From NCBI RefSeq assembly GCF_001654985.1, contig NZ_LXEU01000088.1:1-64000 (forward strand): DNA of 64,000 nucleotides, in the 5' to 3' direction. Of the stretch, positions 19,110 to 28,974 are shown in pieces. The DNA comes from Kluyvera georgiana ATCC 51603 (lineage in GTDB: Bacteria > Pseudomonadota > Gammaproteobacteria > Enterobacterales > Enterobacteriaceae). How positions within the stretch are numbered: position 1 is the stretch's first letter; each line of letters starts with the position of its first letter. The notes beneath the pieces were generated by a model. It saw only the letters and a program-made list of their open reading frames with translations. It ran no database searches and was not told where the DNA came from. The position numbers were made by a program, and so were the translations under genes.

Positions 19110-21392
19110 TTACATGGACTGAGTGAAGGTACGAGTGATAACGTCCTGCTGCTGTTCTTTAGTCAGGGAGTTAAAACGTACTGCGTAGCCAGATACGCGG
19201 ATGGTCAGCTGCGGATATTTTTCCGGGTTTTCCATCGCGTCGAGCAGCATTTCGCGGTTCATAACGTTAACGTTCAGGTGCTGACCGCCTTCGATAGATG
19301 CTTCGTGGTGGAAGTAACCATCCATCAGGCCTGCCAGGTTGGTTTTACGAACGTCGTCGTCTTTGCCCAGTGCGTTCGGAACGATAGAGAAGGTGTAAGA
19401 GATACCATCTTTAGCGTAAGCAAACGGCAGTTTAGCAACGGAGGTCAGAGAGGCAACAGCACCTTTCTGGTCACGGCCGTGCATCGGGTTAGCACCTGGA
19501 CCGAACGGCGCGCCAGCGCGACGACCGTCTGGGGTGTTACCGGTTTTCTTACCATAAACCACGTTAGAGGTGATGGTCAGAACAGACTGAGTCGGGATAG
19601 CGTTACGGTAAGTAGTCAGTTTCTGAATTTTCTTCATGAAACGTTCTACCAGGTCAACCGCCATGTCATCAACGCGCGGGTCGTTGTTACCAAACTGCGG
19701 GTATTCGCCTTCGATTTCGAAGTCGATAGCCAGACCGTCTTCGTCACGAATCGGTTTAACTTTCGCATATTTGATAGCAGACAGGGAGTCAGCCGCTACG
19801 GACAGACCCGCGATACCGCAAGCCATGGTGCGGATAACGTCACGGTCGTGCAGCGCCATCAGAGAAGCTTCGTAGCTGTACTTGTCGTGCATGTAGTGGA
19901 TGACGTTCAGCGCGGTGACGTACTGTTTAGCCAGCCAATCCATGAAGTGATCCATACGGTCGATAACTTCGTCGTAGTTCAGGTATTCGCCTTTCATCGG
20001 TTCAGATTTCGGGCCAACCTGCATTTTCAGTTTTTCATCAACGCCGCCGTTGATTGCGTACAGCATGGTTTTCGCCAGGTTTGCACGCGCACCGAAGAAC
20101 TGCATTTGTTTACCAACGATCATCGGGCTTACGCAGCAAGCGATAGCGTAGTCATCGTTGTTGAAGTCCGGACGCATCAGGTCATCGTTCTCGTACTGCA
20201 GAGAGGAGGTATCGATGGACACTTTCGCGGCGAATTTTTTGAACGCCAGCGGCAGTTTTTCAGACCACAGGATGGTGATGTTCGGTTCCGGAGACGGACC
20301 CATGGTGTACAGGGTGTTCAGGAAACGGAAGCTGTTTTTGGTGACCAGGGTACGGCCGTCAACGCCCATACCACCGACGGATTCAGTTGCCCAAATCGGG
20401 TCGCCGGAGAACAGTTCATCATACTCAGGGGTACGCAGGAAGCGAACCATACGCAGTTTCATGACCAGGTGGTCAATCATTTCCTGAGCTTCAAGTTCTG
20501 TGATTTTGCCTGCTTTCAGGTCACGTTCGATGTAGATATCCAGGAAGCTGGAAGTACGACCGAAGGACATTGCCGCGCCGTTCTGGGATTTAACCGCGGC
20601 CAGGTAGCCGAAGTAAGTCCACTGGATAGCTTCCTGAGCGTTGGTAGCCGGACCAGAGATGTCGTAGCCATATTTAGCAGCCATCTCTTTGATCTGACCC
20701 AGCGCACGGTGCTGTTCAGAGATTTCTTCACGCAGACGAATAGTCGCTTCCAGGTTTACACCGTTTTCCAGATCGGACTGGAGAGAGGAGAACTGAGCGA
20801 ATTTGTCTTTCATCAGGTAGTCGATACCGTAAACGGCGATACGACGGTAGTCACCGATGATACGACCACGACCGTATGCGTCTGGCAGACCGGTCAGAAC
20901 ACCGGATTTACGGCAGCGCAGGATGTCCGGAGTATAAACGTCGAACACACCCTGGTTGTGGGTTTTACGGTATTCGGTGAAGATTTTTTTGATGGTCGGA
21001 TCCAGCTCGCGGTTGTACGCTTTGCAGGAACCTTCGATCATTTTGATGCCGCCGAACGGGATAAGCGCACGCTTCAGCGGAGCTTCAGTCTGCAGACCAA
21101 CAATTTTTTCCAGCGCTTTGTTGATGTAACCAGCGTCGTGGGAAGTGATGGTGGAAGCTACGGCGGTGTCAAAGTCAACTGGCGCGTGAGTGCGGTTTTC
21201 CAGTTTAACGCCTTCCATAACGTTGTCCCACAGTGCTGTGGTCGCGTCAGTTGCGCCAGCCAGGAAGGACTCGTCACCCTCATACGGAGTGTAGTTTTTC
21301 TGGATGAAGTCACGTACGTTTACTTCATTCTGCCAGTCACCTTTCGCAAAACCTTCCCAGGCTGTGGCTAACTTTTCATTAAGTTCGGACAT
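19110..21392 (-). CDS. pflB: Formate acetyltransferase 1 (pyruvate formate-lyase)
   Basis: PflB converts pyruvate and CoA to acetyl-CoA and formate in mixed-acid fermentation. The 760 residues match E. coli. The catalytic cysteine pair is in [10 protein letters not shown] (residues 419-420), and the radical glycine is Gly735 in RVSGYAVRF (734 if the initiator Met is not counted). GGTAGGTG precedes the start. It is 56 bp downstream of focA, in the conserved focA-pflB operon. Codon use is strongly biased, as expected for an abundant enzyme; this also produces a long open frame on the opposite strand. Confidence 0.98.
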   Translation of the reverse strand: MSELNEKLATAWEGFAKGDWQNEVNVRDFIQKNYTPYEGDESFLAGATDATTALWDNVMEGVKLENRTHAPVDFDTAVASTITSHDAGYINKALEKIVGLQTEAPLKRALIPFGGIKMIEGSCKAYNRELDPTIKKIFTEYRKTHNQGVFDVYTPDILRCRKSGVLTGLPDAYGRGRIIGDYRRIAVYGIDYLMKDKFAQFSSLQSDLENGVNLEATIRLREEISEQHRALGQIKEMAAKYGYDISGPATNAQEAIQWTYFGYLAAVKSQNGAAMSFGRTSSFLDIYIERDLKAGKITELEAQEMIDHLVMKLRMVRFLRTPEYDELFSGDPIWATESVGGMGVDGRTLVTKNSFRFLNTLYTMGPSPEPNITILWSEKLPLAFKKFAAKVSIDTSSLQYENDDLMRPDFNNDDYAIACCVSPMIVGKQMQFFGARANLAKTMLYAINGGVDEKLKMQVGPKSEPMKGEYLNYDEVIDRMDHFMDWLAKQYVTALNVIHYMHDKYSYEASLMALHDRDVIRTMACGIAGLSVAADSLSAIKYAKVKPIRDEDGLAIDFEIEGEYPQFGNNDPRVDDMAVDLVERFMKKIQKLTTYRNAIPTQSVLTITSNVVYGKKTGNTPDGRRAGAPFGPGANPMHGRDQKGAVASLTSVAKLPFAYAKDGISYTFSIVPNALGKDDDVRKTNLAGLMDGYFHHEASIEGGQHLNVNVMNREMLLDAMENPEKYPQLTIRVSGYAVRFNSLTKEQQQDVITRTFTQSM

Positions 21393-21448
21393 GTAACACC
21401 TACCTATCTTAAGTGGACTTTTTATTTACTGCCTGGAGCAACCATCAA

Positions 21449-22306
21449 TTAATGACGGTCGCCGCCACGCAGGTAAATGACCCAGTATGTCAACCCAACC
21501 AGCAAGCCGCCGCCGATGATGTTCCCGATAGTTACCGGAATCAGGTTATCGGTGATGAAGTGCATCACGGTCAGGTGAGAGAAACTGTCCGGAGTCGAAC
21601 CGATAGCGGTCCAGAATTCCGGGCTAGCAAAGTTGCGTATTACGATACCCATCGGGATCATAAACATGTTTGCGATACTGTGCTCAAAACCGCTGGCGAC
21701 GAACATGGCAACCGGTAAAACCATAATCATGGCTTTATCCATCAGGCTGCGGCCAGAGTAGCTCATCCAGACTGCCAGGCAGACCATCAGGTTCGCCAGG
21801 ATACCGAGAGCGACGGCTTCGATAAATGTATGGTGCATTTTGTGGTCAGCGGTTTGCAGGACGTTTAGGCCCCATCCGCCGTTGGCTGTCATATATTCAC
21901 CGGACAACCACATCAGCAACACGAACAGCAGCGCGCCGATCAGGTTACCAACATAGACGTTAAGCCAGTTTTTTGCCAGTTGACCCCAGGTGATTCGGCC
22001 GCTGGCTTTCGCCACAACGATGAGGACGGTCGATGTAAAGAGGTCAGCGCCACAAATTACGCAAAGAATTAAGCCAAGCGAGAAACAGATACCGCCAATC
22101 AGCTTAGCAATGCCAAACGGCATGCCCGCTGTACCTGTGGTTGCGGTAATGTAAAAAACAAAAGCAATCGAGATAAAGACGCCCGCAGTAATCGCCAGAT
22201 AAAAGGTTTTCAGCGGATGCTTGGTTGCTTTATAGACACCTGCTTCTTCGGCAACTTTGGCCATAGCGGCAGGAAGGAGTAGATCAAAAGGGTTGTCAGC
22301 TTTCAC
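21449..22306 (-). CDS. focA: Formate channel FocA
   Basis: FocA is the pentameric inner-membrane formate/nitrite-type channel that exports and re-imports the formate made by PflB. The 285 residues equal E. coli. About six hydrophobic segments are present, with the FNT-family stretch NLIGALLFVLLMW and the GNIIGGG sequence near the C terminus. ATG 22306 aligns with the family (MKADNPFDLL). First gene of focA-pflB. Confidence 0.96.
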   Translation of the reverse strand: MKADNPFDLLLPAAMAKVAEEAGVYKATKHPLKTFYLAITAGVFISIAFVFYITATTGTAGMPFGIAKLIGGICFSLGLILCVICGADLFTSTVLIVVAKASGRITWGQLAKNWLNVYVGNLIGALLFVLLMWLSGEYMTANGGWGLNVLQTADHKMHHTFIEAVALGILANLMVCLAVWMSYSGRSLMDKAMIMVLPVAMFVASGFEHSIANMFMIPMGIVIRNFASPEFWTAIGSTPDSFSHLTVMHFITDNLIPVTIGNIIGGGLLVGLTYWVIYLRGGDRH

Positions 22307-22634
22307 ACTAACTCTCTCTTTTTATTTAATCGGCGACGAGATACTAACAAAGCATTATAGATGAGAATTTGATGTAGATCATATCTCACCTGGCTTATAG
22401 GCCTGAAGAACGCGTGGTTTTTCAACAATCCCTTGCTAACGATATGAATAATAAGGTGAAAATAAATTTTAAGATTTACAAATTCAGTTGAATTTTTTCT
22501 TTTACCTTCATTTTATTGGTTAATTAAAATGGAGTAATGATCGTGAAATTTAACAATAAAAGTAAGCCACTAATTATAGTGTTTACTTATGTTTAACTTT
22601 ATTTTCACAGAATCACGAAGCGAAACGTTGAAAT
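22307..22634 (-). promoter_or_regulatory. Upstream regulatory region of focA-pflB with an FNR site
   Basis: This gene-free, AT-rich stretch separates focA from the ycaO terminator. TTGAT-GTAG-ATCAT at 22369-22382 matches the FNR consensus at nine of ten defined positions. In E. coli the same region holds multiple promoters controlled by ArcA, FNR and IHF. I cannot place the individual promoters here. Confidence 0.65.
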
Positions 22635-22661
22635 ATAAAAAAGGGGCCAGCAAGTGGCCCC
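22635..22661 (-). terminator. Terminator of ycaO
   Basis: On the minus strand GGGGCCA pairs with TGGCCCC around a five-base loop and is followed by TTTTTTAT. It lies about 50 bp beyond the ycaO stop. Confidence 0.85.
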
Positions 22662-22712
22662 GTAATATAGCCCAGGTCGTCGATTAAACCTACTATTTAT
22701 ATGGAGAAACGA

Positions 22713-24473
22713 TCACTTCGCCCAGAAAGCGGCTTTTGCGCGCTGCAGTTTCTCGTAGGCCTGTAACAGCGACTGATGGGCCGGGAAGGCCTCCAGAGAA
22801 CCGTCAACCGGCTGTAGGCCATAGAATGCCTCTTCGCCGCTCAGCGCCGCGCTGGCGGCTTCCACCGCATCGGCGCCGTACATACGGACAAACGCGTTCA
22901 GATACTGCAGGGGCTCACGTTCTTCTTCCTGGGACAGCAGCAGCAGCGTTTGCAGGCAACGGTAGTAGTTGGCGCGCTCGGCGCTGAACACCGAAGCGTT
23001 GAACTCCATGGTCCATTCCGTCCAGATCAGAGCCTGTTCAAGGTCGCCGCCTGCGAGCGCCAGCATCGCCTTCAGCTCACCAATACGCAGGGTATACCAG
23101 CCGTTGTTTGGACCGGTCGCCAGACCCAGCAGTTCGCGCACGCGGGTAAAGTCGTCCAGCCCTTCATCGTCGAGCTGCTCGATCAGATTCAGGTACGCTT
23201 CTTTCTCCCACTGGCTGCCCGGCAGGGAAAGGAGGGTTTCGCGCAGATGGCTGCCCATATTGTTGTTTGCCAGCCACAGATCTTCAGCCGGGTAGATATC
23301 GGACATCCCCGGCACGATGATGCGGCACGCGTAGACGCCAAGGTGCTCGTAGTCGGCGATGTACACTTCTTTATCTTCTTCTTTGAAGATAGCCATCAGC
23401 GTGGCGAACTCTTCTTCAGTCGTGCCGGAGAAGTTCCAGTCGGCGAACGGATAGTCGGCATCCTGCTTGAACATATCCCAGGAGATCAAACCGCTGGAGT
23501 CAATGAAGTGGGTTTCCAGGTTGGTATGTTCAGCCACTTCTTCGTCATCGAAGGTCGGCGGGGTGAACACGTCGAGATCTTTCAGACCGCGGCCCTGTAG
23601 CAGCTCGGTCACCGTACGCTCCAGCGCCACGCCGAAGTCCGGATGCGCGCCAAAGGAAGCAAAGCAGGTTCCGTTTGCCGGGTTGAACAGCACGACGCAA
23701 ATCACCGGGTATTTACCGCCCAGAGAGCCGTCGTAGGTGAAGATCGGAAAACCTTCTGCTTCCAGCGTCTTGATAGACTCCACCACACCTGGATAGCGCG
23801 CCAGCACCTCGGCCGGAATCTCCGGCAGGCTGATGCTTTCGGCGATAATGCGGTTTTTCACGTGACGTTCGAACACTTCCGACAGACCCTGAACGCGGGC
23901 TTCGTTACGGGTGTTACCCGCCGACATGCCGTTGGAAACGTACAGGTTCGCGACGATGTTCATCGGGATATAAATGGTTTCACCATCGGACTGACGGGTA
24001 AACGGCAGGCCGCACACGCCGCGATCGTCGTTGCCGGACTGCAGATCGACCAGCATGCTGGCGGTCAGCTGATCGTCAGGATCGTAGAACGCACGCAGAC
24101 GCGCGTCGAGCAGGCCTTCCGGCACTTCATCATCATCGGTCAGTGGGAACCATTTTTCGTTCGGGTAGTGAACGAACGGATCGTTGGCGATTTTGTCGCC
24201 CAGCCAGAAGTCGGCGAAGAAATAGTTGGTTGACAGACGTTCGAAGTACTCGCCCAGCGCGGAGGCCAGCGCCGCCTTTTTGGTCGCGCCTTTGCCGTTG
24301 GTAAAGCACAGAGAGCATGCCTTATCACGAATATGCACCGACCAGACGTTAGGAACCGGGTTCAGCCAGGAGGCTTCTTCAATATCGAAGCCCAGATCGA
24401 GCAGCTTTTGCTGGAAGCGAGCGATGGAATCTTCCAGTGCGGCATCTTTGCCGGGAATATAGGTTTGCGTCAT
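22713..24473 (-). CDS. ycaO: YcaO-domain ATP-dependent protein (RimO-associated factor)
   Basis: YcaO proteins activate amide bonds with ATP. In E. coli YcaO has been linked to RimO-dependent beta-methylthiolation of ribosomal protein S12, but its exact reaction is unclear. The 586 residues match E. coli from the ATG chosen here (MTQTYIPGKDAALED), which follows AAGAGA; an upstream in-frame start at 24506 is less likely. The ATP-binding YcaO core lies roughly in residues 60-400 and a helical, repeat-like C-terminal part follows. It is transcribed alone. Confidence 0.94.
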   Translation of the reverse strand: MTQTYIPGKDAALEDSIARFQQKLLDLGFDIEEASWLNPVPNVWSVHIRDKACSLCFTNGKGATKKAALASALGEYFERLSTNYFFADFWLGDKIANDPFVHYPNEKWFPLTDDDEVPEGLLDARLRAFYDPDDQLTASMLVDLQSGNDDRGVCGLPFTRQSDGETIYIPMNIVANLYVSNGMSAGNTRNEARVQGLSEVFERHVKNRIIAESISLPEIPAEVLARYPGVVESIKTLEAEGFPIFTYDGSLGGKYPVICVVLFNPANGTCFASFGAHPDFGVALERTVTELLQGRGLKDLDVFTPPTFDDEEVAEHTNLETHFIDSSGLISWDMFKQDADYPFADWNFSGTTEEEFATLMAIFKEEDKEVYIADYEHLGVYACRIIVPGMSDIYPAEDLWLANNNMGSHLRETLLSLPGSQWEKEAYLNLIEQLDDEGLDDFTRVRELLGLATGPNNGWYTLRIGELKAMLALAGGDLEQALIWTEWTMEFNASVFSAERANYYRCLQTLLLLSQEEEREPLQYLNAFVRMYGADAVEAASAALSGEEAFYGLQPVDGSLEAFPAHQSLLQAYEKLQRAKAAFWAK

Positions 24474-24600
24474 AGCAATCTCTTTTGTCGTACGGAAAGC
24501 GCGCAATGATACGGGTTTTGCGTGACGGGTGCTATCTTCGGCGAAAATAAAAGGGGCAGCTATGCTTACTGACGATAACCTACTGTTAAGGCGTCGAAAA

Positions 24601-25293
24601 ATGAAAGCATTTGATCTTCAACGGATGGCATTTGATAAAGCTCCCCCTGAATTTTTAGGTGAAGTGGCGCTAAGGTGCCTCTTTACTTTCGTATTGGTTT
24701 TCTTGTTTCTCAAAATTACCGGGCGCCGCGGCGTTCGCCAGATGTCGCTCTTTGAAGTGCTGATTATCCTGACGTTGGGGTCGGCGGCGGGAGACGTGGC
24801 GTTTTATGATGATGTCCCGCTGGTACCGGTATTTGCCGTTTTTGTCACGCTCGCGCTGTTGTATCGGCTGGCGATGTGGCTGATGTCGAAAAGCGAGAAA
24901 GTGCAGGATCTACTCGAAGGCAAAGCGATTGTCATCGTGAAAGAAGGCCAACTGGCCTGGGAGAACGTGCGGCGAGCGAATCTGACGGAGCTGGATTTTT
25001 TTATGGCGCTGCGTCTTAACAGCATTGAGCAACTTGGGCAGGTCCGCCTGGCGATTATGGAAACCGACGGCCAGATTAGCGTGTTTTTTTATCCCGACGA
25101 TGAGGTAAAACCTGGCCTGTGTATCTTACCCAATAGCCTCACCCAGCGATTTAAAGCGGTGCCTGAGCCGGGAGAGTACGCGTGCGTCCGTTGCAGCTAT
25201 GTTGTCGGCCTACAGGCGGGGGAGCGCCAATTATGTCCGCGCTGCGCAAATCCGGCATGGACGAAGGTGAGCAGGGCGAAACGCATTGCCTGA
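24601..25293 (+). CDS. ycaP: DUF421 inner-membrane protein YcaP
   Basis: A conserved protein of unknown function with three N-terminal membrane helices (roughly residues 18-90) and a C-terminal cytoplasmic DUF421 domain. It ends with a zinc-ribbon-like CVRCS...CPRCA pair. ATG 24601 gives 230 residues, exactly as in E. coli, and has TAAGG nine bases upstream. An in-frame ATG at 24562 has an even better AAGGGG site and would add 13 residues, so the start is not certain. It is divergent from ycaO. Confidence 0.88.
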   Translation: MKAFDLQRMAFDKAPPEFLGEVALRCLFTFVLVFLFLKITGRRGVRQMSLFEVLIILTLGSAAGDVAFYDDVPLVPVFAVFVTLALLYRLAMWLMSKSEKVQDLLEGKAIVIVKEGQLAWENVRRANLTELDFFMALRLNSIEQLGQVRLAIMETDGQISVFFYPDDEVKPGLCILPNSLTQRFKAVPEPGEYACVRCSYVVGLQAGERQLCPRCANPAWTKVSRAKRIA

Positions 25294-25493
25294 CAGCGAT
25301 TTTGTCGGTTTTGTACCGGCAAGACGGCAGAATCTATTGTGTGATGAACGGCGCATTTCGGCGGCAGAAAGTTTTAGACATTGCGGCGCGTGTCACTGAA
25401 TGATAAAACCAATAGCCACAGGAATAACTTATGCCCACGCGTTGATGACGCGCGAGGCATGCGGTCAGACAACATTGCAATGTGGTGAGGGTT

Positions 25494-26582
25494 ATGGCTC
25501 AGGTCTTTAATTTCAGTTCAGGTCCGGCGATGCTTCCGGCAGAAGTTCTTAAACTGGCGCAGAAAGAACTTTGCGACTGGAACGGGTTAGGTACGTCGGT
25601 AATGGAAGTCAGCCATCGTGGTAAAGAGTTTATCCACGTGGCAGAGGAAGCAGAAAAAGATTTCCGCGACCTGCTTAATATCCCTTCCAACTACAAAGTA
25701 CTGTTCTGCCACGGCGGCGGACGCGGTCAGTTTGCCGGCGTTCCGCTGAACATTCTGGGCGACAAAACCACTGCCGACTACGTCGATGCGGGTTACTGGG
25801 CGGCAAGTGCGGTAAAAGAAGCCAAAAAATACTGCAACCCGAACGTGATTGACGCGAAAATTACCGTTGACGGCAAGCGCGCGGTCAAACCGATGCGTGA
25901 CTGGCAGCTTTCCGATAACGCGGCCTATTTGCACTACTGCCCGAATGAAACCATCGACGGCATCGCGATTGAAGAGACGCCGAACTTTGGTAAAGACGTG
26001 ATCGTTGCCGCTGACTTTTCATCGACCATTCTCTCTCGCCCGATTGACGTCAGCCGTTACGGCGTTATTTACGCAGGCGCGCAGAAAAACATTGGCCCGG
26101 CGGGCTTAACGCTGGTCATCGTGCGCGAAGATCTGCTGGGTAAAGCCCACGTGGCTTGCCCGTCGATTCTCGACTACACCGTGCTGAACGACAACGACTC
26201 CATGTTCAACACGCCGCCGACCTTCGCCTGGTATCTGGCGGGTCTGGTCTTCAAATGGCTGAAAGAGCAGGGCGGCGTTGCGGCCATGGACCGCATCAAT
26301 CAGCAGAAGGCCGATCTTCTGTATAACACCATTGATGGTAGTGATTTCTACCGTAACGACGTGGCCAGCGCCAACCGTTCCCGCATGAACGTGCCGTTCC
26401 AGCTGGCCGATAGCGCGCTGGACAAAGTGTTCCTCGAGGAATCCTTTGCCGCTGGCCTGCACGCGCTGAAAGGCCACCGCGTGGTGGGCGGGATGCGCGC
26501 ATCCATCTATAACGCTATGCCGCTGGCTGGCGTACAGGCGTTGACGGAGTTCATGCAGGACTTCGAACGTCGCCACGGTTAA
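25494..26582 (+). CDS. serC: Phosphoserine aminotransferase
   Basis: SerC makes 3-phosphoserine (serine synthesis) and 4-phosphohydroxythreonine (pyridoxal phosphate synthesis) using glutamate. The 362 residues from ATG 25494 match E. coli; GTGAGG precedes it. The PLP lysine is in [12 protein letters not shown] (about residue 198), and the phosphate-binding HGGGRGQF is near residue 74. It is followed by a terminator and then aroA, the known serC-aroA arrangement. Confidence 0.97.
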   Translation: MAQVFNFSSGPAMLPAEVLKLAQKELCDWNGLGTSVMEVSHRGKEFIHVAEEAEKDFRDLLNIPSNYKVLFCHGGGRGQFAGVPLNILGDKTTADYVDAGYWAASAVKEAKKYCNPNVIDAKITVDGKRAVKPMRDWQLSDNAAYLHYCPNETIDGIAIEETPNFGKDVIVAADFSSTILSRPIDVSRYGVIYAGAQKNIGPAGLTLVIVREDLLGKAHVACPSILDYTVLNDNDSMFNTPPTFAWYLAGLVFKWLKEQGGVAAMDRINQQKADLLYNTIDGSDFYRNDVASANRSRMNVPFQLADSALDKVFLEESFAAGLHALKGHRVVGGMRASIYNAMPLAGVQALTEFMQDFERRHG

Positions 26583-26599
26583 TTTTAGTTTTTGTTCAT

Positions 26600-26627
26600 C
26601 CCCACAGCATCTGTCTGTGGGGTTTTT
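26600..26627 (+). terminator. Terminator/attenuator between serC and aroA
   Basis: CCCCACAG pairs with CTGTGGGG around a seven-base loop, followed by TTTTT. It lies 18 bp after serC and 27 bp before aroA. In E. coli such a structure reduces but does not abolish read-through into aroA. Confidence 0.85.
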
Positions 26628-26653
26628 ACTTCTGCTTTTGAGAGTTGAGTTTC

Positions 26654-27937
26654 ATGGAATCCCTGACGTTACAACCTATCGCGCGCGTAGACGGCACGAT
26701 TAATCTGCCTGGTTCTAAAAGCGTGTCGAACCGTGCGCTGCTGCTGGCGGCGCTGGCGCGTGGCACCACCGTCCTGACAAACCTGCTGGACAGCGATGAT
26801 GTTCGCCACATGCTGAACGCGTTGAAAGCGCTGGGAATTCACTACACCCTGTCTGCCGATCGTACCCGCTGCGAAGTGACCGGAAACGGCGGCCCGCTGC
26901 AGGCTTCCGGCGAGCTGGAACTGTTCCTGGGGAATGCGGGTACCGCCATGCGTCCGCTGGCTGCCGCGCTGTGCCTCGGCGCAAACAATATCGTGCTGAC
27001 CGGCGAACCGCGCATGAAGGAGCGCCCGATTGGTCACCTGGTCGATGCCCTGTGTCAGGGCGGCGCGCAGATTGAGTATCTGGAGCAGGAGAACTACCCG
27101 CCGCTACGCCTGAAAGGTGGCTTCAATGGCGGCAGCGTGGAGGTTGACGGCAGCGTTTCCAGTCAGTTTCTGACCGCGCTGCTGATGACTGCGCCGCTGG
27201 CGCCGCAGGACACCACTATTAGCATCAAGGGCGATCTGGTCTCAAAACCGTATATTGATATCACTCTGCACCTGATGAAAACCTTCGGTGTTGAAGTTGA
27301 AAATCAGAATTACCAGCGCTTCGTCGTAAACGGTAATCAGCAGTATGTTTCTCCTGGGCATTATCTGGTGGAAGGCGACGCCTCTTCGGCTTCTTACTTC
27401 CTTGCTGCCGGGGCGATTAAAGGAGGCACCGTGAAGGTGACCGGTATTGGCCGCCACAGCGTACAGGGCGATATTCGCTTTGCTGACGTGCTGGAGAAAA
27501 TGGGCGCAACCATCACCTGGGGCGACGACTATATTGCCTGCACGCACGGCGAGCTGAACGCGATTGATATGGATATGAACCATATCCCTGACGCGGCGAT
27601 GACGATTGCCACCGCGGCGCTGTTTGCCAAAGGCACGACTACGCTGCGTAACATCTATAACTGGCGCGTGAAAGAGACTGACCGCCTGTTCGCGATGGCG
27701 ACCGAACTACGTAAAGTGGGCGCTGAAGTTGAAGAGGGTGAAGACTACATTCGTGTGACACCGCCTGCGACGCTGAATTTTGCGGAAATCGGTACCTATA
27801 ACGATCACCGTATGGCGATGTGTTTCTCGCTGGTGGCGCTGTCGGATACCCCAGTCACCATCCTTGACCCGAAATGTACGGCGAAAACTTTCCCGGACTA
27901 TTTCGAGCAGTTGGCGCGCATTAGCACGCTGGCCTAG
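26654..27937 (+). CDS. aroA: 3-phosphoshikimate 1-carboxyvinyltransferase (EPSP synthase)
   Basis: AroA joins shikimate-3-phosphate and phosphoenolpyruvate in the sixth step of chorismate synthesis. The 427 residues from ATG 26654 equal E. coli. The class I motif [13 protein letters not shown] (about residues 92-104) keeps the glycine and proline typical of the ordinary glyphosate-sensitive form. The PGSKS and RVKETDRL signatures are intact. Three extra upstream codons to 26645 are unlikely. It is co-transcribed with serC. Confidence 0.98.
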   Translation: MESLTLQPIARVDGTINLPGSKSVSNRALLLAALARGTTVLTNLLDSDDVRHMLNALKALGIHYTLSADRTRCEVTGNGGPLQASGELELFLGNAGTAMRPLAAALCLGANNIVLTGEPRMKERPIGHLVDALCQGGAQIEYLEQENYPPLRLKGGFNGGSVEVDGSVSSQFLTALLMTAPLAPQDTTISIKGDLVSKPYIDITLHLMKTFGVEVENQNYQRFVVNGNQQYVSPGHYLVEGDASSASYFLAAGAIKGGTVKVTGIGRHSVQGDIRFADVLEKMGATITWGDDYIACTHGELNAIDMDMNHIPDAAMTIATAALFAKGTTTLRNIYNWRVKETDRLFAMATELRKVGAEVEEGEDYIRVTPPATLNFAEIGTYNDHRMAMCFSLVALSDTPVTILDPKCTAKTFPDYFEQLARISTLA

Positions 27938-27952
27938 TTCTTTCTCGCATGC

Positions 27953-27985
27953 AAAAACGCTGACCGGATGTCGGCGTTTTTTTTC
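27953..27985 (+). terminator. Terminator after aroA
   Basis: AAAAACGCTGAC pairs with GTCGGCGTTTTT (one G-T pair, loop CGGAT), followed by a T run. It lies 15 bp beyond aroA. The next 190 bp contains a TATAAT at 28129-28134, a plausible -10 element for cmk-rpsA. Confidence 0.85.
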
Positions 27986-28178
27986 GGACTTTTTGCGGCA
28001 AAAATTAAATCATCGTCACTTTCCGGGCTAGCTCACCCCAGGCCCACTATACTTGTCTATTCTCCTGCTATTGATAGGGCTAATTCTGGAATTCGCAGAC
28101 AAAGGTAACCGTCTGACGCAGAGATGCGTATAATGCGCGGCGTTTACGTTATGTATGCCTTTTATTAAGGAGAGAGAG

Positions 28179-28862
28179 ATGACGGCAATTGCTCCGGTAA
28201 TTACCATTGACGGCCCGAGCGGCGCAGGTAAAGGCACGCTGTGCAAAGCGATGGCAGAAGCACTGCAATGGCATTTGCTGGACTCCGGCGCTATCTATCG
28301 CGTGCTGGCGCTTGCGGCGCTGCATCACCATGTTGATGTGAACTCTGAAGATGCACTGGTCCCGCTTGCGGCGCATCTGGACGTACGTTTTGTCTCTACT
28401 GATGGCGCGCTGGAAGTTATCCTTGAAGGAGAAGACGTTAGCGGCGAAATTCGTACCCAGGAAGTGGCCAACGCCGCGTCACAGGTTGCTGCCTTCCCGC
28501 GCGTGCGTGAGGCGCTGCTGCGCCGTCAGCGCGCTTTCCGCGAAGCGCCAGGGCTGATTGCCGACGGTCGCGATATGGGCACCGTGGTGTTCCCGGACGC
28601 GCCGGTCAAAATCTTCCTCGATGCCTCATCGGAAGAACGCGCGCAACGCCGCATGCTACAGTTGCAGGAAAAGGGCTTTAGTGTTAACTTTGAGCGCCTT
28701 TTGGCAGAGATAAAGGAGCGAGACGACCGCGATCGTAATCGTGCCGTTGCGCCGCTGGTTCCTGCCGCCGATGCTTTAGTGTTGGATTCCACCACCTTAA
28801 GCATTGAGCAAGTAATTGAAAAAGCGTTAGACTATGCGCGCCAGAAATTGGCAATCGCGTAA
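28179..28862 (+). CDS. cmk: Cytidylate kinase
   Basis: Cmk phosphorylates CMP and dCMP with ATP. The 227 residues from ATG 28179 match E. coli, with TAAGGAG upstream. The P-loop GPSGAGKGT is at about residues 12-20, and [13 protein letters not shown] contains the conserved CMP-binding region. It precedes rpsA, and transcription continues into rpsA in E. coli. Confidence 0.97.
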   Translation: MTAIAPVITIDGPSGAGKGTLCKAMAEALQWHLLDSGAIYRVLALAALHHHVDVNSEDALVPLAAHLDVRFVSTDGALEVILEGEDVSGEIRTQEVANAASQVAAFPRVREALLRRQRAFREAPGLIADGRDMGTVVFPDAPVKIFLDASSEERAQRRMLQLQEKGFSVNFERLLAEIKERDDRDRNRAVAPLVPAADALVLDSTTLSIEQVIEKALDYARQKLAIA

Positions 28863-28974
28863 GACGCGACCGAATTTGCAGTACCCCCGTTGCAAAGGAT
28901 TGACAGCGGGTATGTGAAACAACCCCATCCGACAAGGTGTCAGGTGGACGTTAATATTAACCTGAAGATTAAAC
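28863..28974 (+). promoter_or_regulatory. rpsA leader with a weak Shine-Dalgarno site
   Basis: The 112 bp before rpsA has no strong purine-rich ribosome site; the best is GAAG about nine bases before the ATG, as in E. coli rpsA. Inverted repeats such as GTTAATATTAAC lie just upstream. In E. coli this leader folds so that it is translated efficiently without a canonical site and is repressed by free S1 protein. The same autoregulation is inferred here. Confidence 0.65.

Noticed and set aside
18903-21371. 822-codon open frame on the + strand opposite pflB and extending from the pflA start
   Set aside because: It is antisense to the highly codon-biased pflB. The translation is low-complexity in character, rich in V, F, R and H, and resembles no family. 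Strong codon bias commonly leaves such antisense frames open.
25182-25403. Small + strand frame overlapping the end of ycaP
   Set aside because: Out of frame with ycaP over half its length, no ribosome site, no recognisable similarity.
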